Assembly (NCBI RefSeq): GCF_014193585.1
Contig: NZ_BLXY01000019.1
Span: 1-43,833, forward strand
Direction of reading: 5' to 3'
Origin: Geomonas paludis
GTDB taxonomy: Bacteria; Desulfobacterota; Desulfuromonadia; Geobacterales; Geobacteraceae
DNA: 43,833 bases
In this document: positions 35,801-43,722 of the stretch, in pieces
Layout of the letters: each line of letters starts with the position of its first letter
Numbering within the stretch: the first letter of the stretch is position 1
Translations under genes and position numbers: made by a program
Notes under the pieces: generated by a model
The model's input: only the letters and a program-made list of their open reading frames with translations
Database searches by the model: none
Told to the model about the DNA's origin: nothing

Positions 35801-36396
35801 TGGGCGAAGTGAACCTGATGGCGATCGAGGAGTTCAAGGAGATGGAGGAGCGTTTCTCCTTCCTCTCCAGCCAAAAGGACGATCTCGAGGAGTCGATGAA
35901 CGCCCTGCAGAAGGCGATTCAGCGCATCAACCGCACCACGAGGAAGCGCTTCCTGGAGACCTTCCAGATGGTGAACGAGAAGTTCCAGCAGATCTTCCCG
36001 CGCCTGTTCTGCGGCGGTCACGCCGAACTGCGCCTGACCGACGAAGAGGATCTCCTCAACACCGGTCTGGAGATCGTGGTGCAGCCCCCGGGCAAGAAGC
36101 TGCAGAATGTGTCGCTGCTGTCCGGTGGCGAGAAGGCGCTCACCGCCGTTGCGCTCATCTTCTCCATCTTCCTGATCAAGCCTTCGCCGTTCTGTCTTCT
36201 TGACGAGGTCGACGCGCCGCTCGACGACGCCAACATCGGCCGGTTCAACGACATGGTGCGTGAGATGAGCGCCAACTCCCAGTTCATCATCATCACGCAC
36301 AACCGCGCCACCATGGCCGTTGCCGACACCCTGTACGGCGTCACCATGGAAGAGCCCGGCGTTTCCAAGCTGGTGTCGGTGCGCCTGAACCGTTAG
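32863..36396 (+). CDS. smc: Chromosome segregation protein SMC
   Basis: SMC is the ATPase core of bacterial condensin (with ScpA and ScpB), which extrudes DNA loops and helps chromosome arms align and separate. The 1177-residue protein has an N-terminal Walker A (GPNGCGKSN, K37) and two long coiled-coil arms rich in Glu, Lys, Ala and Leu. Between them is a hinge (about residues 506-655, starting FAGYGQGVRNLL and ending near GGGIVNGGS). The C-terminal head has the LSGGEK signature (S1087) and Walker B LLDEVDAPLDD (D1114, E1115). No convincing ribosome binding site precedes the ATG. scpA and scpB are not in the window. Confidence 0.98.
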   Translation: MKIKRLEIHGFKSFQDKAVLDFNQPITGVVGPNGCGKSNVVDAIRWVMGEQSAKNLRGKSMEDIIFNGTEFRKPLGMAEVSLFFSTEDGRVPAKYLNFSEIQVTRRLYRDGESDYLLNKTPCRLLDIAELFMDTGIGAKAYSIIEQGKIGMILHAKPEERRFLIEEAAGVTKFKARKVVAMKKMEATRQNLLRIGDIISEIKRQMNGLQRQAKKAERFREVRQELKEIELLFAAKGYAGVEKERNGLEREITELESKLVDVTAKLNDAELSVEEKRLALLETERQLTAAQEEIFRWKSELQGGENRLEFQRKELVNLERHGARFEEELQGLRDQLANSEKEIGTLQAQRVSLQEDLARESESLEYRESLLEEMAAGEAGVTRELDETRRAMFAALSEGAQAANQHAAAQKRLAGLADRLQASQRERVLLGERLFEANAKVDALKQEREQLARDKALADEELTMAGSREAELKQAQEAGDKLLQQRRDQLSAAASRLKSLQELEAQFAGYGQGVRNLLLAEPFKNASLTMIADALEVEEEFEVALEAVLGDRLQYLLCESSATALDAVAHLKGSAGGRCSFVTAPPWRQQAKEIPPGAAPLWERVTVPKQHAHLVEPLLAGAYLARDLNHALDLAASFPASTFVTLEGDLAHGGGIVNGGSAEPAQQGIIHKKREIKSLGAEVERLEAEVQELADKREKRRGDIAEAEAHRVELRQTLHRLDIRIVNADKDLQTALSECRRIEENGAVREAEEEQLAEEQALVSGELAQADVKRAQAEERKAALEKTVEALQGRLEGSRFEMEEAREMVTSMKVRVAALREKGESTERALRRVEGLCTDLANRIASRTRELEGSGDERTRLLAAIAEGEEALRAVVKQQLASEQALLQVKDRYETEAAKVQEEEALLKGMRADAVTVREQLNAKSLRLTEVSMRLAHLEETLKEKHRMEIADALLNYSKVEWDEVESTKRQAELQKTINEMGEVNLMAIEEFKEMEERFSFLSSQKDDLEESMNALQKAIQRINRTTRKRFLETFQMVNEKFQQIFPRLFCGGHAELRLTDEEDLLNTGLEIVVQPPGKKLQNVSLLSGGEKALTAVALIFSIFLIKPSPFCLLDEVDAPLDDANIGRFNDMVREMSANSQFIIITHNRATMAVADTLYGVTMEEPGVSKLVSVRLNR

Positions 36397-36404
36397 GAGA
36401 ATTT

Positions 36405-36443
36405 CTCCCCTCGCCCTCCGGGAGAGGGGCGGGGGTGAGGGCT
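36405..36443. repeat. REP-like palindromic element, copy 1
   Basis: Just after smc, CCCTCGCCCT (36409 onward) and a matching GGGTGAGGG arm (ending 36441) flank an inner CTCCGGGAGAG palindrome. A close relative lies at 41957-41992. Such CCCTC...GAGGG palindromes are scattered in many bacterial genomes. No T-run follows this copy, so it is a weaker terminator candidate than copy 2. The remaining bases to 36536 hold no gene. Confidence 0.7.
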
Positions 36444-36536
36444 TTGCCGTCACTTGCAATGCTGAACTGGGATGAGTGTGCCGGGTTGAGCTGCCGCCAC
36501 CCCCATGCCGTTATATTTTCACCGTAGGAGCTTGAC

Positions 36537-36896
36537 GTGCCGTTCAAGAGACTGTTGACTACACTGGTTGAATCCGTGCCCGGTGGCAATGGTGCCATTC
36601 TGGCTGACTGGGAAGGGGAAGCCGTCGAGCAGTTTTCCCATGGCGACCCCTTCGAGATGAAGGTCACGGCCGCTCACTGGGGCATCCTGCTCACCCAGCT
36701 CAAGGGGCTGCACGAGAAGTTTGCTACCGGCTCCGTGCAGGAAACCGTCATCAGTACTGACGAGCAATACGTCATTGTGGGCGCCATCGGCGAGGACTAT
36801 GCCTTGGTAATGACCATGGACCGCAATGCACTGCCGCTGCTGGCCCTGAAGAAATTCCGGGACACCGCGCAGCTTTTGCATAAGGAGATTTATTGA
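36537..36896 (+). CDS. Small roadblock/LC7-type protein
   Basis: The 119-residue product resembles the roadblock/LC7 fold used by MglB-like regulators of small GTPases. It has an N-terminal helix (FKRLLTTLVESVPGGNGAIL), a strand-turn-strand (ADWEGEAVEQF) and a C-terminal YALVMTMDRNALPLLALKKF helix region. No catalytic motif is visible, so it is probably a regulatory or scaffold protein in the cytoplasm. The GTG start at 36537 follows GTAGGAG. Its stop overlaps the ftsY start (TGATG), so the two are translationally coupled. The fold call is from pattern recognition and is fairly but not fully certain; the partner is unknown. Confidence 0.7.
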   Translation: MPFKRLLTTLVESVPGGNGAILADWEGEAVEQFSHGDPFEMKVTAAHWGILLTQLKGLHEKFATGSVQETVISTDEQYVIVGAIGEDYALVMTMDRNALPLLALKKFRDTAQLLHKEIY

Positions 36897-38128
36897 TGGC
36901 CGAGGAAAACAAAGGATTTTTCAAAGGTCTTTTCAAAAAGCTCGGTATCGGTGGCGCCGAGGAGCCTGCCGAGACCGCCGGCGAGCAATCTGTCGAAGAA
37001 CAGGAGCAGCAGGAGCGGCGGGAGGAAAAGCAGCAGGAGGCAGCAGCGCCTCTGCAGCCGCCCGTTTCCGCGCCTCCCGCACAGGCGCAGTCTGCACAGC
37101 CTGTCGTCACCCCCGCCTCTGTCCCCGAACCTTCCGCCCCCGCACCGCGTCAAGTCTGGACCGAGCCCGCCGCGCCGGCGCCGGCCCCGGTATCCGAACC
37201 CGTCGAGCAGGCCAAGCCCAGCTTCTTCGATCGCCTCAAGCGCAGCCTGAGCAAGACCCACGAGACCATCATCGGCCGGGTGGACACCCTGTTGCTGGGC
37301 AAAAAGCAGATCGATACCGATACTCTCGAGGAGCTTGAGGAGATCCTGATCACCGCCGACCTAGGCGTCAAGACCACGGTCGACCTGATCCGCACCCTCG
37401 AACAGCGCCTCAAGCGCGATGAACTTCAGGATGGCGCCGCCCTGAAGAGGGCTTTGAAGGAAGAGATCCAGCTGCGCCTCCTGGAGCACCATGCACCGCT
37501 GGTGGTCACCGACAAGAAGCCCTTCGTCATCATGGTGATCGGGGTCAACGGCGTCGGCAAAACCACCACCATTGGCAAGCTGGCCGCCCGCTACGCAGGG
37601 GAAGGGAAGAAGGTGCTGCTGGCCGCAGCCGACACCTTCCGGGCCGCCGCCGCTGAACAGTTGGAGACCTGGGCCAAGCGCGTGGGCGCTGACATCGTGC
37701 GGCACAAGGAAGGGGCCGACCCCTCCGCCGTCGTCTTCGACGCCTGCAAGGCCGCCATCGCGCGCGGGACCGATGTCCTCATCATCGATACCGCAGGCCG
37801 GATGCATACCAAGGTCAACCTCATGGAGGAGATGAAGAAGATCCGCCGGGTGCTGACCCGTGAAATTCCGGACGGTCCGCATGAAACCCTGCTGGTGCTG
37901 GACGCGGCCACCGGGCAAAACGCGCTCTCCCAGGCGAAGCTGTTCAAGGAGGCCGCCGACGTTACCGGCGTGGTGCTGACCAAGCTCGATGGCAGCGCCA
38001 AAGGTGGCATCGTCGTTGCGGTTTGTCATGAATACGCTCTGCCTGTCAGATTCATTGGCGTGGGGGAGTCCGTAGAGGACCTACGGGCCTTCGATCCGGT
38101 CCAGTTTGTAGACGCGCTTTTCCAATGA
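36896..38128 (+). CDS. ftsY: Signal recognition particle receptor FtsY
   Basis: FtsY docks SRP-ribosome complexes at the membrane and, with Ffh, hydrolyses GTP to hand the nascent chain to SecYEG. The 410-residue protein has an acidic, Glu- and then Ala/Pro-rich N-terminal region (about 20-110) and the helical N domain. The G domain shows GVNGVGKTTT (residues 216-225), DTAGR (298-302) and TKLDG (362-366). The ATG at 36896 was chosen over a TTG three bases before it. The gene overlaps the preceding roadblock gene by one base. Confidence 0.98.
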   Translation: MAEENKGFFKGLFKKLGIGGAEEPAETAGEQSVEEQEQQERREEKQQEAAAPLQPPVSAPPAQAQSAQPVVTPASVPEPSAPAPRQVWTEPAAPAPAPVSEPVEQAKPSFFDRLKRSLSKTHETIIGRVDTLLLGKKQIDTDTLEELEEILITADLGVKTTVDLIRTLEQRLKRDELQDGAALKRALKEEIQLRLLEHHAPLVVTDKKPFVIMVIGVNGVGKTTTIGKLAARYAGEGKKVLLAAADTFRAAAAEQLETWAKRVGADIVRHKEGADPSAVVFDACKAAIARGTDVLIIDTAGRMHTKVNLMEEMKKIRRVLTREIPDGPHETLLVLDAATGQNALSQAKLFKEAADVTGVVLTKLDGSAKGGIVVAVCHEYALPVRFIGVGESVEDLRAFDPVQFVDALFQ

Positions 38129-38133
38129 TAGCC

Positions 38134-38162
38134 TTGACTTTTGGGTACTTATCGCATATGAT
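38134..38162 (+). promoter_or_regulatory. Sigma70-type promoter for the coiled-coil gene and zapA
   Basis: TTGACT (38134-38139), a 17-bp spacer and TATGAT (38157-38162) begin six bases after the ftsY stop. RNA would start near 38169, 15 nt before the ATG at 38184. The match and spacing are strong. Confidence 0.7.
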
Positions 38163-38183
38163 TTTGCCGCAAAAGGTGCAATA

Positions 38184-38360
38184 ATGAGTGATGAGCTGTT
38201 TAATGAACTAGAAGGGCGGCTAAATTCTCTAATTAATGTCGTTGGCGAGTTGAAACTCGAGAACGATCGGCTGAAAAATGAGAATTCGCGGCTTCATGAA
38301 GAACGGGTCGGTTTCAAGGCCCGCATAGATGCGATACTGAAAAAGTTGGAAGGGGTCTGA
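38184..38360 (+). CDS. Small ZapB-like coiled-coil protein
   Basis: This 58-residue product (MSDELFNELEGRLNSLINVV...KARIDAILKKLEGV) is almost entirely one predicted helix. Heptad-like Leu, Val and Ile spacing and many Glu, Lys, Asn and Arg residues indicate a coiled coil. It sits four bases before zapA, and small coiled-coil genes of the ZapB kind occur in this position in other proteobacteria. A role in linking ZapA at the Z-ring is therefore likely but inferred. An AAAAGGTG site precedes the ATG. Confidence 0.78.
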   Translation: MSDELFNELEGRLNSLINVVGELKLENDRLKNENSRLHEERVGFKARIDAILKKLEGV

Positions 38361-38364
38361 CCGC

Positions 38365-38646
38365 TTGATCGCCACGCACAGCATCAGGGTCCTGGGGCGA
38401 GAGCTCCAGGTGAAGAGTGTTGCGACACCTGAGCACGTGGCGCAAGTCGAGGCTCTGGTCAACGAAAAGCTGGCGGAGGCGGAAGCCAAGGTCAGTGGTG
38501 GCGATACCCAACTGGTAGTAATCCTGGCGTTGATGAATTTGGCAGAAGCCTGCCTGGACGCCCGGAAGCAAATGGCAGAAGAGCAACGCACCTGCAGCGA
38601 GCGGGTAGCGGGGCTGATTGAACGGCTGGACCGGCAACAGTTTTAG
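38365..38646 (+). CDS. zapA: Cell division protein ZapA
   Basis: ZapA binds and bundles FtsZ filaments at the division site. The 93-residue product has the globular N-terminal part (HSIRVLGRELQVKSVATPEH, then VNEKLAEAEAKV) and the conserved TQLVVILALMNLAEACLDA segment. A C-terminal helix used for tetramerisation follows. The TTG start at 38365 is the only good start in frame and follows GGAAGGGG in the end of the preceding gene. The pair is probably co-transcribed from the promoter at 38134. Confidence 0.9.
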   Translation: MIATHSIRVLGRELQVKSVATPEHVAQVEALVNEKLAEAEAKVSGGDTQLVVILALMNLAEACLDARKQMAEEQRTCSERVAGLIERLDRQQF

Positions 38647-38963
38647 AGTTTCAGGTCTCTTGCGGGAGATTAAACATATAGCTGATTGGTTGTACGGTTG
38701 CAAAGCTTTGCCAGAACCTGCGTGGAGAAGTGGTTTCTCCGCGTTTGCTGATAGTAGCCTAAAGACGTTAAGCAGCATGTCCAGGGGTTAATGGCTGCAT
38801 TTACATAAAGTTCAAATTTGGCGCTTCATTTGAACGCGGCCCACTCTATCAAAACCTGTCAACGCAACACCCGTCACCCCCATCAGCACTCCCCACCAGA
38901 GCACCTGTCTCGAAGGGCGGCCCTTGCCGTCCACCTTCTGAACCAACACGGAATTAAAGCGTT
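38647..38963 (+). ncRNA. ssrS: Candidate 6S RNA (ssrS) region between zapA and fthfs
   Basis: This 317-nt gap has no convincing gene. In many proteobacteria ssrS lies exactly here, between zapA and the 5-formyl-THF cyclo-ligase gene. Hairpins are visible: a near-perfect stem 38721-38729 with 38735-38743 around GTGGT, a GCAAAGCTTTGC palindrome at 38700-38711, and GTTCAAAT/ATTTGAAC at about 38810-38835. I could not trace the long, interrupted 6S-type helix with its central bubble by eye, nor fix the ends, so the call rests mainly on position. Confidence 0.35.
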
Positions 38964-39545
38964 ATGCCCAAGCGTGCCCATAGAGCCGCGACCCTTGCCC
39001 GACGCCGCGAACTGTCCAAGCCGCAGGTGGCCTCGCTGAGCTTGGCCCTGCAACAGCGATTCCTGGATCTGCCCGAATATCAGGCCGCCAGGGCGCTGGT
39101 GCTCTATGCGCCGATCCACCACGAAGTCGATACGGAAGTGGTTGCTGCCGCAGCCCTGGCCTCGGGCAAGCGGCTGCTGTACCCGGCGGTTGTGGGCAAT
39201 GATTTGAAGTTCTGCCAGGTGGCGGCTCTCACCGAGCTCGCCCCCGGCAGGTACGGCATCCCGGAGCCTGAAGGCGAGGGATGCGATCCGGCGGAAGCGG
39301 ACCTCATCGTGGTGCCCGGGGTGGCCTTCGACCTGTGCGGGCGCCGCATAGGTTACGGCAAGGGGTACTATGACCGCTCTTTGCACCGTCTGGAAGGAAG
39401 CGGGAAGCTGGTGGCGTTTTGCTACGACTTCCAACTGCTTCAGGAGATAGCCGGCGAGCCGCACGACGTGACGATGGACTTGATCGTCACCGAGAGTCGG
39501 GTGGTTCGCGTTAATAAACATATATGTGAGGGGGAGCAACCGTGA
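38964..39545 (+). CDS. 5-formyltetrahydrofolate cyclo-ligase
   Basis: This enzyme (also called MTHFS) uses ATP to turn 5-formyl-THF into 5,10-methenyl-THF, rescuing the stored folate form. The 193-residue product has the conserved [10 protein letters not shown] and [21 protein letters not shown] segments; the latter is the phosphate/nucleotide-binding signature. The ribosome binding site is weak. Its stop overlaps the rny start (GTGA). Linkage to zapA upstream is common in proteobacteria. Confidence 0.95.
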   Translation: MPKRAHRAATLARRRELSKPQVASLSLALQQRFLDLPEYQAARALVLYAPIHHEVDTEVVAAAALASGKRLLYPAVVGNDLKFCQVAALTELAPGRYGIPEPEGEGCDPAEADLIVVPGVAFDLCGRRIGYGKGYYDRSLHRLEGSGKLVAFCYDFQLLQEIAGEPHDVTMDLIVTESRVVRVNKHICEGEQP

Positions 39546-41143
39546 AAGTCGACATAACTATTGCCATTTTGCTAGTGCTTGTCGCGGCCGCCATCGGGTA
39601 CGTGATAGGCAACGTCCTGCGCAAGAAACTCTCGGATTCGCTGGTGACCAATGCGGAGACGCTGGCCGCCAAGATGATCGAGGATGCCAAGCGCCAGGCT
39701 GAGGTCGTGGCCATGGAGGCCGCCGTCCAGGCCAAGGACGTGGTTTACCAGGCAAAGGAAGAGCTGGAAAGGCAATTTGAACAAGAGAGCCGCGAGAAGC
39801 GTCGCGACCTGCAGGCCCTGGAGAAGAGGCTGCAGCAGAAAGAAGAAAACCTCGACAAGAAGACCAACCTGTTCGACCAGCGTGATGCCGACTTCCTGAA
39901 GAGGGAGCAGGGGCTGGCGCAGCGCGAGCAGTCTCTGTCCAACAAGGAGCAGGGGCTCACCCAGAAGGAAGAGAAGCTGGACGCTCTGGTGGGTGAGCAG
40001 AAGGCGAAGCTGGAGCAGATCGCCGGCATGACCGCCGCCGAGGCCAAGAAGTTCCTGATGGACTCCATGGAAGACGAGGCGAAACTCGACGTCGCCAAGC
40101 TGATCAAGGCGATGGAGGAGGAGGCCAGGGAAACCGCCGACAAGAAGGCCAAGGAAGTCTTGGCCCTGGCAATGCAGCGTTATGCGGGCGAGTACGTCGC
40201 CGAGCGCAGCGTCTCCGTCGTGACTCTTCCCTCCGACGAGATGAAGGGGCGCATCATCGGCCGCGAGGGGCGCAACATCAGGGCTCTTGAAGCCGCCACC
40301 GGCATCGACCTGATCATCGACGACACTCCGGAAGCGGTCATCCTTTCCGGCTTCAACCCGGTCAGGAGGGAAGTGGCCAAGCTGTCGCTGCAGAAACTCA
40401 TCGCCGACGGCAGGATCCATCCCGGCCGCATCGAGGAAGTCGTTGCGAAATCGCAGGAAGAGATCGAGCAGGCCATGAAGGAAGCCGGCGAGCAGGCCGC
40501 CTTCGACCTGGGCGTGCACGGCATTCACCCGGAGATCCTGAAGCTCATCGGGCGTCTGAAGTACCGCACCTCCTACAGCCAAAACGTTTACCAGCACTCG
40601 CTGGAAGTCGCATTCCTCTGCGGCATCATGGCTGCAGAACTCGGCATCAATGTGAAGCAGGCGAAAAGGGCGGGTCTGCTGCATGACCTCGGCAAGGCCG
40701 TCGACCACGAGATCGAGGGCTCCCATGCGGTCATCGGCGCGGACATCGCCAAGAAGTACGGCGAGTCGCCCAAGATCGTCCACGCCATCATGGCGCACCA
40801 TGAGGACGAAAAGCCGGCCACCGTTCTCGCCGTTCTGGTCCAGGCGGCCGACGCTCTTTCCGGCGCCCGCCCCGGTGCACGGCGCGAGATGATGGAAACC
40901 TACGTGAAGCGTCTGGACGATCTGGAGAGGATTGCCACTTCGTTCGACGGTGTCGTGACCTCCTTCGCCATCCAGGCCGGCCGCGAGATCCGCGTCATGG
41001 TATCCAGCGACCAGGTGACCGATGACCGCGCGCTGGTCCTCGCCAAGGACATCGCCAAGAAGATCGAGACCGAGATGACCTACCCGGGCCAGATCAAGGT
41101 CAACGTGATCAGGGAAACCAGGGCAACCGAATATGCCCGTTAA
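39542..41143 (+). CDS. rny: Ribonuclease Y
   Basis: RNase Y is a membrane-anchored endoribonuclease that begins mRNA decay. The 533-residue protein has an N-terminal membrane helix (about residues 4-25) and a long Glu, Lys and Gln coiled coil (about 30-200). The KH domain contains [17 protein letters not shown] (from about 232), and the HD domain has the metal-binding HD pair H381-D382 ([12 protein letters not shown]) and MAHHEDEKP. The GTG start follows GAGGGGGAG and overlaps the preceding gene. ymdB overlaps its 3' end by 11 bp. Confidence 0.98.
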   Translation: MKVDITIAILLVLVAAAIGYVIGNVLRKKLSDSLVTNAETLAAKMIEDAKRQAEVVAMEAAVQAKDVVYQAKEELERQFEQESREKRRDLQALEKRLQQKEENLDKKTNLFDQRDADFLKREQGLAQREQSLSNKEQGLTQKEEKLDALVGEQKAKLEQIAGMTAAEAKKFLMDSMEDEAKLDVAKLIKAMEEEARETADKKAKEVLALAMQRYAGEYVAERSVSVVTLPSDEMKGRIIGREGRNIRALEAATGIDLIIDDTPEAVILSGFNPVRREVAKLSLQKLIADGRIHPGRIEEVVAKSQEEIEQAMKEAGEQAAFDLGVHGIHPEILKLIGRLKYRTSYSQNVYQHSLEVAFLCGIMAAELGINVKQAKRAGLLHDLGKAVDHEIEGSHAVIGADIAKKYGESPKIVHAIMAHHEDEKPATVLAVLVQAADALSGARPGARREMMETYVKRLDDLERIATSFDGVVTSFAIQAGREIRVMVSSDQVTDDRALVLAKDIAKKIETEMTYPGQIKVNVIRETRATEYAR

Positions 41144-41921
41144 GCTTCTCTTTATCGGGGACGTGATCGGCAAGCCCGGTCGCGAGGCGCTCTCCCGTGA
41201 GCTGCACCGCATCGTTGACCGGCACATGGTCGATCTCGTGATAGCCAACGGCGAGAACGCCGCCGGCGGCTTTGGGCTGACCGAGGAGACCGCGCGAGAC
41301 CTGTTCAAGTGCGGCGTCCAGATGATCACCTCCGGCAACCACATCTGGGACAAGAAGGACGCGCTGGAGTACATCAAGCGCGAGGACCGCATCGTGCGCC
41401 CGGCCAACTATCCCGAGGGAACTCCCGGCAAGGGGACGACCATCGTCAAGACCCCCGGCGGGGTGAAGGTCGGCATCCTGAACCTGGAAGGCCGGGTTTT
41501 CATGAACAACCTGGACTGTCCTTTCCGTTGTGCCGACAAAGAGATCGCAAAGCTCAAGGAAGAGACACCCATCATCTTTGTCGACTTCCATGCCGAGGCC
41601 ACCAGCGAGAAGGTCTCGCTGGGCTGGTACTTGGACGGAAGGGTTTCGGCGGTCATCGGCACCCACACCCATGTGCAGACCGCCGACGAGCGCATCCTGA
41701 CTGCCGGCACCGCCTACATGACCGATGCCGGGATGACCGGATCTTTCGACTCCGTCATCGGTGTCAAGAAGGAAGAGGCTATCCTGAAGTTTGTCACCCA
41801 GCGGCCGTCCAAGTTCGAGGTGGCGAAGAAGGACATCCGCATCAACGCGGTGGTTATCGAGGTTGATGAGAAGAGTGGACTCGCGCTGAACATCGAGCGA
41901 ATCAACATCGCCTGCGGCTAG
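41133..41921 (+). CDS. ymdB: YmdB-family metallophosphoesterase
   Basis: Members of this family hydrolyse 2',3'-cyclic nucleotides with two metal ions. The 262-residue product has all expected ligands: D10 (IGDVIG), N39-E41-N42 (NGENAAGG), N69-H70 (SGNHIWD), H153 (DFHAE), and H178 and H180 (GTHTH). The ATG lies inside the 3' end of rny. The rny-ymdB pair is conserved in many bacteria, which suggests a link to RNA turnover products. In Bacillus YmdB affects sporulation and biofilm choices, but that may not hold here. Confidence 0.95.
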   Translation: MPVKLLFIGDVIGKPGREALSRELHRIVDRHMVDLVIANGENAAGGFGLTEETARDLFKCGVQMITSGNHIWDKKDALEYIKREDRIVRPANYPEGTPGKGTTIVKTPGGVKVGILNLEGRVFMNNLDCPFRCADKEIAKLKEETPIIFVDFHAEATSEKVSLGWYLDGRVSAVIGTHTHVQTADERILTAGTAYMTDAGMTGSFDSVIGVKKEEAILKFVTQRPSKFEVAKKDIRINAVVIEVDEKSGLALNIERINIACG

Positions 41922-41956
41922 GTCGCAGGTGCCTCTCCGAGCACGTGATCAACGTG

Positions 41957-42000
41957 TCCCCTCGCCCTCTGGGAGAGGGACAGGGTGAGGGCTGTTTTTT
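41957..42000 (+). repeat. REP-like palindrome with T-run, copy 2 (likely ymdB terminator)
   Basis: CCCTCGCCCT (41959-41968) pairs with AGGGTGAGGG (41982-41991, one G-T pair) around an inner CTCTGGGAGAG. TGTTTTTT follows directly. The palindrome closely matches the one after smc at 36405. The T-run makes this copy a plausible intrinsic terminator between ymdB and tyrS, just before the tyrS ribosome binding site. Confidence 0.75.
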
Positions 42001-42024
42001 GAAATACAATCTGGAGGGAAAGTG

Positions 42025-43236
42025 ATGACCGTTGCAGAGCAGATGGAAATTATCAAGAGGGGCGCCGTAGAGATCCTGGTGGAGAAAGAGCTGGTAGAGA
42101 AGCTCGAGAAATCCGCCAAGACCGGCGTGCCTCTCAAGATCAAGGCCGGTTTTGACCCGACCGCGCCGGACCTGCATCTGGGGCACACCGTGCTGCTGCA
42201 CAAGATGCGTCAATTCCAGAAACTCGGCCACGAGGTGCACTTTCTGATCGGTGACTTCACCGGTATGATCGGTGACCCCACCGGCAAGTCCGAGACCCGC
42301 AAGGTTCTGACCCGCGAAGATGTCCTGAAAAACGCTGAGACTTACAAGGAGCAGGTGTTCAAGATCCTTGATCCCAAGCTCACCAAGGTCGTGTTCAACT
42401 CCGAGTGGCTGGGGAAGCTCACCGCATCCGACATGATCGGGCTTGCTTCCAAGTACACCGTCGCCCGTATGCTCGAGCGCGAAGACTTCAGCAACCGCTT
42501 CTCCAACCAGATGCCGATCAGCATTCACGAGTTCATGTACCCGCTGGTGCAGGGATACGACTCCGTGGCGCTCAAGGCCGACGTCGAGCTTGGCGGTACC
42601 GACCAGAAGTTCAACCTGCTGGTCGGGCGTGAGCTGCAGAGGGAGTGGGGGCAGGCTCCTCAGTGCGTCATCACCATGCCGCTTCTCGAAGGTTTGGACG
42701 GCGTGAACAAGATGAGCAAGTCCCTGGGCAACTACATCGGCATCAACGAACCCGCCGACGAGATCTACGGCAAGGTTATGTCCATCTCCGATGAGTTGAT
42801 GGTTCGTTACTATGAACTGCTGAGCGATCTGACCATGGCCCAGTTCGAGCAGCTGAAGGCCGACCTGAAGAGTGGGGCGGTGCATCCGATGGAAGCCAAG
42901 AAGCAGTTGGCCCGCGAGATGGTTGCCCGTTATCACGGGGCGGACGCCGCGACTGTGGCAGATGAGAACTTCGTCAAGCGCTTCAAGAACAACGAGACCC
43001 CGGATGAGATGCCCGAGTTTGCGCTGAAAGCTGAAGGGGAGAAGGTTCTGCTGTGCAGGGTTCTGGCTGAGGCGCAGCTAGTGAAGTCCAACAGCGAAGG
43101 GCGTCGTTCCATCCAGGGGGGCGGTGTCAAAATCAACGGCGAGAAGATCTCCGATGAGAACCTGGAGATAGCGTGCAGTGGTGAGTACATCATACAGGTA
43201 GGCAAGCGCCGCTTTGCCAAAGTATCATTTGCCTAA
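42025..43236 (+). CDS. tyrS: Tyrosyl-tRNA synthetase
   Basis: TyrS activates tyrosine with ATP and charges tRNA-Tyr. The 403-residue protein has the class I HIGH motif as HLGH (residues 51-54), the KMSKS motif (229-233) and a C-terminal S4 RNA-binding domain ([20 protein letters not shown]). The Tyr-site segment [21 protein letters not shown] is intact. The ATG at 42025 was preferred to a GTG three bases earlier because it is better spaced from CTGGAGGG. A clear terminator follows. Confidence 0.97.
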   Translation: MTVAEQMEIIKRGAVEILVEKELVEKLEKSAKTGVPLKIKAGFDPTAPDLHLGHTVLLHKMRQFQKLGHEVHFLIGDFTGMIGDPTGKSETRKVLTREDVLKNAETYKEQVFKILDPKLTKVVFNSEWLGKLTASDMIGLASKYTVARMLEREDFSNRFSNQMPISIHEFMYPLVQGYDSVALKADVELGGTDQKFNLLVGRELQREWGQAPQCVITMPLLEGLDGVNKMSKSLGNYIGINEPADEIYGKVMSISDELMVRYYELLSDLTMAQFEQLKADLKSGAVHPMEAKKQLAREMVARYHGADAATVADENFVKRFKNNETPDEMPEFALKAEGEKVLLCRVLAEAQLVKSNSEGRRSIQGGGVKINGEKISDENLEIACSGEYIIQVGKRRFAKVSFA

Positions 43237-43263
43237 AGTTTCAAAAGCCGACACCGATAAAGA

Positions 43264-43293
43264 GGGGGCGATGCGCAAGCATCGCCCTTTTTC
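43264..43293 (+). terminator. Intrinsic terminator after tyrS
   Basis: GGGCGATGC (43266-43274) pairs perfectly with GCATCGCCC (43279-43287) around a GCAA tetraloop, followed by TTTTTC. It lies 29 nt past the tyrS stop and separates that gene from the rRNA promoter region. Confidence 0.95.
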
Positions 43294-43311
43294 GTTTGTG
43301 TCAGTTTCGCG

Positions 43312-43355
43312 GTCCACTATTGTCCACCGTGTCCACTGGGTCCACCAGTGTCCAC
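43312..43355 (+). repeat. GTCCAC short repeat, five copies
   Basis: GTCCAC occurs at 43312, 43322, 43331, 43340 and 43350, so at 9- to 10-bp steps. The same hexamer opens each unit in the last twelve repeats of the array before smc, and GTCCGAC is the core of the rpoB-rpoC repeats. It sits between the tyrS terminator and the first rRNA promoter. No coding function is seen. Confidence 0.85.
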
Positions 43356-43424
43356 CAAAAAGGCCAAACCTTTAGCGTTTGCTGCTGCTTCGGCCACTGT
43401 TAACAAAAACAAACAACAAACCCG

Positions 43425-43453
43425 TTGACGCAGTCGAAGCCATTTGCTATAAC
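43425..43453 (+). promoter_or_regulatory. rRNA operon promoter P1 (first of three)
   Basis: TTGACG (43425-43430), a 17-bp spacer and TATAAC (43448-43453) follow an A-rich tract (AACAAAAACAAACAACAAA) that could serve as an UP element. The 3' part of the spacer and -10 (TTTGCTATAA) is shared with P2. Confidence 0.75.
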
Positions 43454-43508
43454 CACCCTCCGCTGACGAACAAGACACTTTGTCCGGCGGCGGCCAACGA
43501 AAAAAGCA

Positions 43509-43537
43509 TTGACAGCCGAAACGGCCTTTGCTATAAG
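43509..43537 (+). promoter_or_regulatory. rRNA operon promoter P2 (second of three)
   Basis: TTGACA (43509-43514), a 17-bp spacer and TATAAG (43532-43537) are preceded by AACGAAAAAAG. The layout and TTTGCTATAA end match P1, 84 bp upstream, which suggests duplication of a promoter unit. Confidence 0.8.
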
Positions 43538-43693
43538 GTTGAGCTTCGCAGCAACGACGTTCTTTGCAACCGAATATTGAGCCGGCAGGAAGAAGGGCCA
43601 CAGAAGCACCTCGCGGTGTTCTGACAGTCCTTCGGGCGCGATCTCCGGATCGAGTCACTGCAAAATGCCTCGAAAAATTTTTGAAAGAAAATC

Positions 43694-43722
43694 TTGACAG
43701 GCGGCAACGGTTCAGGTAGGGT
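43694..43722 (+). promoter_or_regulatory. rRNA operon promoter P3 (third of three)
   Basis: TTGACA (43694-43699), a 17-bp spacer and TAGGGT (43717-43722) follow an AT-rich tract (AAAAATTTTTGAAAGAAAAT) typical of an UP element. Its first half (TTGACAGGCGGCAACGG) resembles P2. The -10 is weaker than those of P1 and P2. Confidence 0.7.

Noticed and set aside
36486..36517. Promoter before the roadblock gene (TTGAGC with TATATT)
   Set aside because: The spacer would be 20 bp, outside the normal range, so only the -10-like sequence is suggestive.
43379..43624. 81-residue open frame between tyrS and the rRNA leader
   Set aside because: It overlaps promoters P1 and P2, has no ribosome binding site, and its product resembles no family I know.
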